DNA from: Bacteroidota bacterium
Lineage (GTDB): Bacteria > Bacteroidota > Bacteroidia > B-17B0 > Aurantibacillaceae
DNA: 64,000 nt
Assembly (NCBI GenBank): GCA_021155905.1
Contig: JAJNBG010000034.1
Location: 1 to 64,000, forward strand
Direction: 5' to 3'
Below, piece after piece: positions 46,055-52,399 of this stretch; position 1 is the first letter of the stretch, and each line of letters begins with the position of its first letter. The notes below the pieces were generated by a model. That model searched no databases and was not told where the DNA came from. It saw only the letters and a program-made list of their open reading frames with translations. A program made the translations under genes and the position numbers.

Positions 46055-47530
46055 ATGCGACCGAAAATACAATTTACAGAAGAAAATATCCGCAGACTAT
46101 TTGGATTTGAAGACGCTGAGGGAGAAGAGGTAGAGAGACTTAAGCAATACTATTTTAAGAATGATACCTTTGAACACGTATTGGCAGACTTACCAATACG
46201 CGTTTTAGTTGGTCACAAAGGCGTCGGAAAATCTGCATTGTTCCGAGTTGCAATGTCTGAACAACAAGAACGAGGCGATCTTACCATTTTGATTAAACCT
46301 GATGACGTAGCGGAAATTGGGGAAAAACATGAGAGTTTAGTGTTGAGTATTCCTAAATGGAAATTTGGGTTAACCGCGATAATTGCTGAAAAAGTACTTG
46401 CTCAATTTGGAATTAATGATGACTCAATTAAAGGAAAAATTATTCAAAGCGGAATGAAAGTTGTTTCGTTGGTCACAGACACGGTAACTCCGCTTCTTAA
46501 GGGCAAAGTAAAATTTAGTTCAAGTCAACTAAAGCTAATTGAACATTTCTTGAAAACTCAAAAAATCATTGTTTATATTGATGATTTGGATCGTGGATGG
46601 CAAAATAGAAAGGAAGGAGTAATAATGATTTCTTCTCTGTTAAATGCTGCTAGAGACCTGGCGTATCAAAATAAAGGTCTGGCCTTTAAGATATCTTTAA
46701 GATCAGATGTATATGCGGCAATCAGATTTGAAGATGAATCTTCCGACAAAATTTCCGGATCAGTAATTTGGCATTCTTATGAGTTACACGAAATATTTGT
46801 AATGCTGGTAATTCGTGTCCTTACATTTTTCAACGAATCGATAAATGAAGAAAACTTGAGAAAGTCAGGTCAAAGACATTTATCTTATTTTTTAGAATCA
46901 ATAATCGCAATAAATTTTGAGGGACGTGGTAATTGGGAAAAGGCGCCTATTCATCAGGTGATTCTATCCTTGATTAGAAAGAGGCCAAGAGATATCGTAA
47001 AACTATGCTCATTAGCGGCAAGAAAAGCTTATTCTGATAGGTCGGCAATCATCACCACCAAACACTGGGAGTTAATATTTGAACAATATTCACAAGGAGT
47101 TATTCATGACACAATTGTCGAATTTAAATCAGAATTACTAGAAATTGAAAGGTTACTTTTTGGTATGAAACCGGAAAAGAAAAATACAAAAGCTGCCGAT
47201 GCTTTTGTATTTACGAGCGCTGAGCTAAGACTGAAACTGAATAAAATTATTGAACGTGGTACTTTTAAATTTGCAAACGGAAGGATTGCTACAGCTTCAG
47301 ATCTCGCACAATTTTTATACAAAATAAATTTCTTAACTGCTAGAAAGACCTTGGAGAACGGAACTATTCAGAGAAAATATTTTGAAGAAAACAATTACTT
47401 ATCATCAACCTTTGTCGATTTTGGATATGATTGGGAAGTTCATCTCGCATATCGATGGGCATTACAACCTGATACATTAGAAAACATTCTTGCCAAACTA
47501 GTCCGCTCCAAAGATGAATTGCAGATATAG
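46055..47530 (+). CDS. P-loop ATPase of the Sll1717/KAP-like type
   Basis: 491 aa, no signal peptide. Walker A is GHKGVGKS (53-60). Walker B with following Arg is IIVYIDDLDRGW (171-182), the DDLDR form typical of KAP and Sll1717-family STAND-like NTPases. A downstream ISLRSDVYAAIR stretch would carry sensor residues, and RKRPRDIVKLC is another block typical of this group. The C-terminal about 150 residues are a helical, winged-helix-like region. Such ATPases are scattered in accessory regions and some relatives are linked to anti-phage or signalling functions. It heads a group of unfamiliar genes, but whether they form one system is open. Confidence 0.78.
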   Translation: MRPKIQFTEENIRRLFGFEDAEGEEVERLKQYYFKNDTFEHVLADLPIRVLVGHKGVGKSALFRVAMSEQQERGDLTILIKPDDVAEIGEKHESLVLSIPKWKFGLTAIIAEKVLAQFGINDDSIKGKIIQSGMKVVSLVTDTVTPLLKGKVKFSSSQLKLIEHFLKTQKIIVYIDDLDRGWQNRKEGVIMISSLLNAARDLAYQNKGLAFKISLRSDVYAAIRFEDESSDKISGSVIWHSYELHEIFVMLVIRVLTFFNESINEENLRKSGQRHLSYFLESIIAINFEGRGNWEKAPIHQVILSLIRKRPRDIVKLCSLAARKAYSDRSAIITTKHWELIFEQYSQGVIHDTIVEFKSELLEIERLLFGMKPEKKNTKAADAFVFTSAELRLKLNKIIERGTFKFANGRIATASDLAQFLYKINFLTARKTLENGTIQRKYFEENNYLSSTFVDFGYDWEVHLAYRWALQPDTLENILAKLVRSKDELQI

Positions 47531-47643
47531 CAACTATTTGAACGTTGCAAATAACATGTTTTAATTGTCTTGTAATTCGCTTTGATTTTGCAATTACAAA
47601 ATAACTCGAATATCGTATTAAAGGTTCAAGAATAATTTGACAT
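47531..47643 (+). other. Intergenic stretch with small inverted repeat
   Basis: Between the ATPase and the next gene lies an inverted repeat ttgtaatt / aattacaa (47570-47599), without a T-run. It may be an mRNA hairpin or operator. Nothing else is evident. Confidence 0.35.
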
Positions 47644-48600
47644 ATGGACAAAGAAGATGACACAATACTTGGATATATAAAATATGAGGGAGGCCTTGTA
47701 AGCGATGGTTATTTAGATGCCCGCAAATCTGGAGAAACATTGTTAGGTATTGATGAAGTTCTTAGGTATTTTATTTACCAAGAAAACCCTCAAATACAAG
47801 GTTTTGAATTTGAGATTCCCGTGCGTATTCGAAAAGGAAGTTGGATAACAACTTTTCCTGAGAATCCTGAAAAATGGGCTGCAGGCGCATTTACCCTTTG
47901 GATGGCCGGTAAATATGCAGGAAGTGCATTAGAAGAAATTGCAAAAAATGATTTCAAAAATGTCAGCCTGAAAGAAGTTTTTAAAAAAGCATTTATAGGC
48001 GCTATTAGCGTTATAAAAGTTGCAAAACATTTTGGTTCTATTTCAAAAAAGAAATTCGATAAAATTGAATTTGACGAAAACAACGAACTAATTAAGATTA
48101 TTAACGATGATGGGGAAGAATTATGGATACCACCTGAAATGTTAGAGTTGTATTCAAATTGTCCCCAGTCTATTTTTAATAAAATGACAAAGTTAATAGA
48201 AGAAGAGCGGGAACTTGTCGTTGGGTTGCATGATGAAAATGTAATTATAGAAGAAAAAATTACGGTAAAAAATAAATATATATTTACAAAACCTGATGAA
48301 GAGGATGAAATTATTCTCCCTGAATTGAAACATGGTGAGTATATTGAAATACAAGGTCATGTAACAAGAGGTAATGAAAAAGCAAATACAATAGGTTTTT
48401 TGTACTCAGATCATATAATAACTTGTTATCCACAAATAGGCAATATTAAAGAAAACAAAAACAATTTATTTAATAATTGTTTACTTAAAGGTTACGTTAA
48501 CAGAGAAGACAAAAATGGCAAGCTCATAGAGAAGCGTCCAAGAATTGCATTTGTGGAAATTATCAATCTGGACAAACCAGGGAAATCTCTTTTTGATTAG
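47644..48600 (+). CDS. Uncharacterised accessory protein
   Basis: 318 aa. Not recognised with certainty. The first about 75 residues (ILGYIKYEGGLVSDGYLDAR, then ETLLGIDEVLRYFI) look like a small alpha/beta domain. Residues 75-150 contain a possible membrane-associated or amphipathic helix pair (WAAGAFTLWMAGKYAGSALEEIAK). The C-terminal about 120 residues are acidic and beta-rich (EEDEIILPELKHGEYIEIQGHVT), reminiscent of an OB-like barrel. No catalytic residues stand out. It lies 113 nt downstream of the P-loop ATPase, same strand, with similarly low GC. Confidence 0.6.
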   Translation: MDKEDDTILGYIKYEGGLVSDGYLDARKSGETLLGIDEVLRYFIYQENPQIQGFEFEIPVRIRKGSWITTFPENPEKWAAGAFTLWMAGKYAGSALEEIAKNDFKNVSLKEVFKKAFIGAISVIKVAKHFGSISKKKFDKIEFDENNELIKIINDDGEELWIPPEMLELYSNCPQSIFNKMTKLIEEERELVVGLHDENVIIEEKITVKNKYIFTKPDEEDEIILPELKHGEYIEIQGHVTRGNEKANTIGFLYSDHIITCYPQIGNIKENKNNLFNNCLLKGYVNREDKNGKLIEKRPRIAFVEIINLDKPGKSLFD

Positions 48601-48635
48601 CTATCCAATTTTCATTGAACGCCAAAATTATTAAA

Positions 48636-49289
48636 ATGAGCATGTTAAATAATTATCTTCCACAAATACTAATCTTCGCTGGTGTAATGTTGACCTTTTT
48701 AGGAGGGTTGATAAGTTTTACTCGAGATGCAGAAACGCAAAAAGAAAACAAGACACTCGTGATAGAAAATAAGAGGCTATTAGAAAGTAATTTAAGTTTG
48801 TCAGAATTAATTAAAAATAATTTGACTGGTGGTGATTCTTACGGCGTTGTTTCACCCTTAGCAATTTTAGATAACAACAAAGAAGTTTATTTTTTATATT
48901 TTGAAAATAAAGGAGACTTTCCGTTGTATGACGTAATAATTAAATACTGGAACCCTGATGTAATTAAAGGTAAAGCTGACCCTGATGGAAAAGCCTCTAC
49001 AGAAGTGCTTAAATATTATAAAACGGTAAACTGTGGCAATATACCCCCTAAGGGAGGCCAAGCACTTGGATCTACGTTTGATCTTAGTGATGGGGAGTTC
49101 GTAAAGTTTAACATCAGTATCAATGCAAAGAATGGTTCGTTTTCTCAATTGCTTAGAGTGACAAAAAAAGATGGTAAGTTGAGCATTGCAAAAAGAATAA
49201 ATACTATTGGGGAAGGTTCCAGAATTATTTTGGAAGAAGTTGGTTTGGATTTTCCAAAAGATGCAAATGGGCAGCTCGATTGGAAGTAG
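48636..49289 (+). CDS. Single-pass membrane protein with coiled coil, unknown function
   Basis: 217 aa from the ATG at 48636 (the track starts at TTG). One membrane helix (about 6-26, YLPQILIFAGVMLTFLGGLI) is followed by a short coiled coil (KENKTLVIENKRLLESN) and a beta-rich soluble domain of about 150 residues that would be cytoplasmic or periplasmic depending on topology. No known domain is recognised. It is 35 nt downstream of the previous accessory gene and followed by a small terminator. Confidence 0.58.
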   Translation: MSMLNNYLPQILIFAGVMLTFLGGLISFTRDAETQKENKTLVIENKRLLESNLSLSELIKNNLTGGDSYGVVSPLAILDNNKEVYFLYFENKGDFPLYDVIIKYWNPDVIKGKADPDGKASTEVLKYYKTVNCGNIPPKGGQALGSTFDLSDGEFVKFNISINAKNGSFSQLLRVTKKDGKLSIAKRINTIGEGSRIILEEVGLDFPKDANGQLDWK

Positions 49290-49306
49290 ATGAATCCCAG
49301 TTGGTT

Positions 49307-49326
49307 AAAAAGCAGTTAGCTTTTTA
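49307..49326 (+). terminator. Short Rho-independent-like hairpin
   Basis: aaaaagc / gcttttt with a 5-nt loop and T-rich 3' arm, 17 nt after the stop of the membrane-protein gene. Confidence 0.55.
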
Positions 49327-49420
49327 TTGAGCTTTTCAGTAGGCAAAGTTTCAAACCTCAAACTGAAATTTAGCCCCCAAAACGTTATGTGTAATTTACT
49401 TGACCCCAAAATAGGATTTA

Positions 49421-50449
49421 GTGTTTGATAAAGAAAAATATAAAAAAACTGCACTTAACATTCTTTCCCCGATAAAGACTGCTGATATAGAATCGTGGAA
49501 AAAACAAAAAGTTATTTTTAAATCTGAAAAAAGTTTGTTAAGCTTCAAACTGCCAGAATATTATTTGGTCTATTTTTTATTCGCAGAATTATTAGATTTT
49601 CATAACCTTGGCCAATTTGAAAAAGTTGCATGGTCATTTCCTATTGACTACAAAGGAAAAGCATTCATTATAGAATATAGAAAATTTGGTATGACTCTTC
49701 TTGTTCAAGACTTAGACAATATAGAACAAGAAGCAGAGGAACTTACTAAAAAATTAAACGGTGCTGTTACAAGTGCTAGGCCATTTTACGATTATCTTGC
49801 TGAACAAGCAGTTAAAAGTTCTCAATTTAATGTGACTAATAGAAATTCAGAGCTGTTTGGACGATTCAATTTTTTACTGTCGCTTTATAAAAAAGAGTAT
49901 AATAAGTATATTAAAAATAAAGGTAAAATTGAGAAGAAGACAAAAATGACAAAAATAGGTGAAGTGACTTCTTTTATACGCCCAGAATACAAATATCAAG
50001 AAAAAGCGAATTGGATAGCTATTTCGTGTATTGAGGCTTTTTATAGTTGGACAGAACATCTATTTATACATCTGGCAATTGTTGCTCAGAACTTATCTGA
50101 TGGAGTGCAGGTTTCAAAACTAATCGAAGCAGAATGGAAAACTAAATTTAAGGCTGCTGTACCCTATGAATCAGAAGAAGCAAATCGATTTTATGTTGAT
50201 TTACTGATTATAAGACAACAACTTCGAAACTTTGTTGCGCATGGATCATTTGGAAAGGATGGTAATGCATTTAAATTTCATTCAAATACAGGAACTATTC
50301 CTGTAATAATGAGCCATAATAGAAATAAAAATAGGTTTTCGCTTCATGGCGGGTTGACTTTTAAAGAAGATAATGTAATCAAGTTAATTGAAGATTTTAT
50401 TAAATTTCTTTGGAGTAGTCCTCTACTATCCGCTCCGCTGCATTTGTAA
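49421..50449 (+). CDS. Uncharacterised protein with HEPN-like RNxxxH motif
   Basis: 342 aa, GTG start. The protein is helical and lysine-rich without signal peptide. Near residues 262-278, RQQLRNFVAHGSFG contains Arg269-Asn-Phe-Val-Ala-His274, the Rx4H pattern that forms the RNase active site in HEPN domains, set in a helix-rich context (residues about 195-300). HEPN proteins serve as ribonuclease toxins or defence effectors. One short motif is not proof, and many abortive-infection-like or MAE_28990-type proteins share it. It is transcribed in the same direction as the other accessory genes but has its own upstream hairpin. Confidence 0.55.
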   Translation: MFDKEKYKKTALNILSPIKTADIESWKKQKVIFKSEKSLLSFKLPEYYLVYFLFAELLDFHNLGQFEKVAWSFPIDYKGKAFIIEYRKFGMTLLVQDLDNIEQEAEELTKKLNGAVTSARPFYDYLAEQAVKSSQFNVTNRNSELFGRFNFLLSLYKKEYNKYIKNKGKIEKKTKMTKIGEVTSFIRPEYKYQEKANWIAISCIEAFYSWTEHLFIHLAIVAQNLSDGVQVSKLIEAEWKTKFKAAVPYESEEANRFYVDLLIIRQQLRNFVAHGSFGKDGNAFKFHSNTGTIPVIMSHNRNKNRFSLHGGLTFKEDNVIKLIEDFIKFLWSSPLLSAPLHL

Positions 50450-50456
50450 TGCCGCG

Positions 50457-50478
50457 GAAATTTACCGTGATAAATTTC
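50457..50478. repeat. Perfect 8-bp inverted repeat (gaaattta / taaatttc)
   Basis: gaaattta-ccgtga-taaatttc lies just after the HEPN-like gene and 43 nt before the next start. With a 6-nt loop it could be an mRNA hairpin or an operator. There is no T-run. Confidence 0.45.
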
Positions 50479-50521
50479 ACTGACTTAAAAATGGTTGACG
50501 AAAATATTTACCTTTACAAAA

Positions 50522-50812
50522 ATGCAGGAAATATTATTTTATACCTTTTTGGCCATCTACATTGTATTCTCTTTGATTCAATCGACTGAATTTTACAGAG
50601 AGGATGTCTTTTATTCCGGGAAAATTAAATTAGTTCACCTGTTACTAATTTGGCTGATTCCTTTTGTGTATGCCATTCTTCTTTCATCGTTGAGGCAAAA
50701 AACAAAAGGTTCTTTTGATCCTGATAAAAAACCAAAAAGCCTGGGACAGATTGCGGGAAATCGTCGCCACATTTCTAGTGGTGGTTTTAACAATTTCGGT
50801 GATTTACAATAA
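50522..50812 (+). CDS. Small two-helix membrane protein
   Basis: 96 aa from the ATG at 50522 (the track starts at a TTG nine codons earlier). Two hydrophobic segments (about 4-21 and 40-60) are followed by a short basic tail; this resembles small PLDc_N or DUF-type membrane proteins but is not assignable. Codon use is ordinary and no overlap with a convincing gene exists. The overlapping 50715 ORF start is an artefact. Confidence 0.5.
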   Translation: MQEILFYTFLAIYIVFSLIQSTEFYREDVFYSGKIKLVHLLLIWLIPFVYAILLSSLRQKTKGSFDPDKKPKSLGQIAGNRRHISSGGFNNFGDLQ

Positions 50813-50843
50813 AAAAAATGTAGAAATCAATATAATACAATAT

Positions 50844-51275
50844 ATGTGGCTCAAAGACCAACTAAATAAATATTGCCACGCCCGATTTCCTATTTTTAAG
50901 GTATTAGCGTTGATTGTCTTTACGCAGATCATTGTTTTTTGTGGGGATCCGCATTCCATTTTGATTTATTCAGTTATAAATGACTCAGCTGATACTTTGT
51001 ACATTGAAAAGCCATGTTGCGATGACTCAGAGGAGCCAATAGTGGTAATTGATCAGACAAATTATTATAAAATAGCACCGAACTCCGGGATCCAATATTT
51101 CGAGGATGATAAAGTTGGCTGGCCTGGAGAAAAGGAACTAAATAACCGAAATCTGAATGATAAATTAAAACTCATTAAAGGTAAAGATACCCTTGATTTT
51201 GTGTTTGCTCTAAAAGGCAAATGCGATATTGATATTAATGGACAGATTGGACGCTATACACGTACCATTGAATAA
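50844..51275 (+). CDS. Hypothetical exported protein (possible lipoprotein)
   Basis: 143 aa from the ATG at 50844; the track extends to a TTG inside the preceding gene. The N-terminus has a basic region and hydrophobic stretch ending in IIVFCGD, a possible lipobox. The mature part has a CCDDSEEP acidic cysteine pair and a beta-rich pattern with a later Cys (KGKCDID). No domain recognised. It is the last gene before the tandem repeat array. Confidence 0.55.
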   Translation: MWLKDQLNKYCHARFPIFKVLALIVFTQIIVFCGDPHSILIYSVINDSADTLYIEKPCCDDSEEPIVVIDQTNYYKIAPNSGIQYFEDDKVGWPGEKELNNRNLNDKLKLIKGKDTLDFVFALKGKCDIDINGQIGRYTRTIE

Positions 51276-51303
51276 TAGGAATAAATGATTTCATCTGTTC
51301 TCC

Positions 51304-51329
51304 GGTTGTCGCGGACATGTTGTCCGTGA
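51304..51329 (+). repeat. Direct repeat, left copy (gttgtcgc...atgttgtccgtga)
   Basis: gttgtcgcggacatgttgtc followed by cgtga. It matches the copy at 52342-52366 except for a 3-4-nt variable centre. Inside it cggaca / tgtccg is also a small palindrome. The pair brackets the tandem array and the secreted-protein gene. Confidence 0.7.
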
Positions 51330-51338
51330 AGCATCTTT

Positions 51339-51770
51339 CAGCCACCTATAATATATCTTCAAGCACCCATCAAGGACTCTTCAAACACCCCTCAAGCACT
51401 CTTCAACCACTCATCAAGTACCCTTCAGGTACCCATCATGCACCCTTCAACCACCTGTAGGGTACTTGACAAGCACCCATCAAGTACTCTTCAAGCACCT
51501 GTAGGGTACTTGACAACCACCCATCAAGCACCCTACAACCACCTGTAGGGTACTTGATAACCACCCATCAAGCACTCTTCAACCACCTGTAGGGTACTTG
51601 ACGACCACCCATCAAGTACTCTTCAAGCACCTGTAGAGTACTCTTCAACCCCCTGTAGAGTAGTCATCAAGCACCTGTAGAGTACTCTTCAACCACCTTT
51701 AGAGTACTCTTCAATCACCTGTAGAGTAGTCATCAAGCACCTGTAGGGTACTCTTCAATTACCTATAGGG
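51339..51770. repeat. Tandem array with an 11-nt period
   Basis: From 51360 to 51766 the sequence can be written as 37 consecutive 11-nt units without any insertion or deletion, plus two diverged units before and a partial after. Unit types include caagcacccat, caagtactctt, caaccacctgt, agggtacttga and agagtactctt. Two types are reverse complements (caagtaccct-like and agggtacttg-like), so the array can fold into many hairpins. The period is near one helical turn. Because 11 is not a multiple of 3 and stops are frequent, it is not coding. No unique spacers exist, so it is not CRISPR. It fills the gap 51276-51780. Confidence 0.92.
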
Positions 51771-51800
51771 CCCTTTTCGCGAAAGTATCATTAAACAATT

Positions 51801-51808
51801 TATCTTTG
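51801..51808 (+). promoter_or_regulatory. Candidate -7 element (TATCTTTG)
   Basis: TATCTTTG fits the consensus, 27 nt before the ATG of the secreted-protein gene and directly right of the tandem array. The -33 box is not a clear TTG. Confidence 0.45.
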
Positions 51809-51835
51809 TGACACCCTTTTGCAAAACCTTAACCT

Positions 51836-52321
51836 ATGTTCAGACTTTTAGTTTTTATGTGCATGTTCCCTGTGTTTGGATCCGCACAGGCTACTGTTGC
51901 CCTATCGGAGGAGGAGCAAACCAAAGTGTTCTGCCAGGCCATTGCCGAATACATAAAGGCCGTGTACAAAAACGACCAAAAGACTTATGATACGTTATTT
52001 ATAGGCCAATATGAGGATCATCATAACAAAAAATTACCGGCCACGATCCAGAACACGAAGATCGTTCTTCTGAAGAATGAAGAGGAGGGGGCTGAAAAAT
52101 TGAAGTACCGGAAGTCTTTTGGCTTTGTGAACATCGCAGAATTTAAACCCACGAAAGACGGAGCGGAGTATATCTTTGTTACTTTCCTGGTGGAAAAAAC
52201 CAATGGTAATGTCAGCTGGATGCCGAAACATAATTGTTTCGTCCGTTTTAATTATGATGCTAAATTGAAGGGGTTTAAATTGGACAAGGTGAAGTTTGAA
52301 TATCAGTATTCTAAAAAATAA
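51836..52321 (+). CDS. Hypothetical small secreted protein
   Basis: 161 aa. The signal peptide ends in GSAQA. The mature 140 residues begin with an amphipathic helix (EQTKVFCQAIAEYIKAVYK) and then alternate strands with aromatic residues, a layout like NTF2-like or DUF4878-type small folds, but no family can be claimed. The gene is alone, between the 11-nt array and a TonB-receptor-family gene read the other way. It is framed by the direct repeat pair at 51304 and 52342. Confidence 0.6.
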   Translation: MFRLLVFMCMFPVFGSAQATVALSEEEQTKVFCQAIAEYIKAVYKNDQKTYDTLFIGQYEDHHNKKLPATIQNTKIVLLKNEEEGAEKLKYRKSFGFVNIAEFKPTKDGAEYIFVTFLVEKTNGNVSWMPKHNCFVRFNYDAKLKGFKLDKVKFEYQYSKK

Positions 52322-52341
52322 TAATTTCCCATGAATGCTTC

Positions 52342-52366
52342 CGTTGTCGCAATATGTTGTCCGTGA
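52342..52366 (+). repeat. Direct repeat, right copy (gttgtcgc...atgttgtccgtga)
   Basis: Second copy of the 25-nt sequence at 51304-51329, 21 nt after the secreted-protein stop. Same orientation. Confidence 0.7.
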
Positions 52367-52399
52367 CCAAATCTCACGTATCTCAATCAAAAAAAAGTA

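Noticed and set aside
49360-49400. acgttatgtgtaat after the membrane-protein gene considered as an integron-like attC site
   Set aside because: Only one core-like word is visible; the second core and the paired stem expected of attC were not found, and no integrase is present.
50715-50843. N-terminal extension of the 186-aa ORF overlapping the two-helix protein gene
   Set aside because: It starts at TTG inside another gene. The ATG at 50844 gives a proper export signal.
51339-51770. Tandem array considered as CRISPR
   Set aside because: Units are 11 nt and contiguous, with no spacers and no cas genes nearby.
51808-51990. Out-of-frame 60-aa ORF at the start of the small secreted-protein gene
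   Set aside because: The 161-aa frame has a signal peptide and full length; the other is a shadow.
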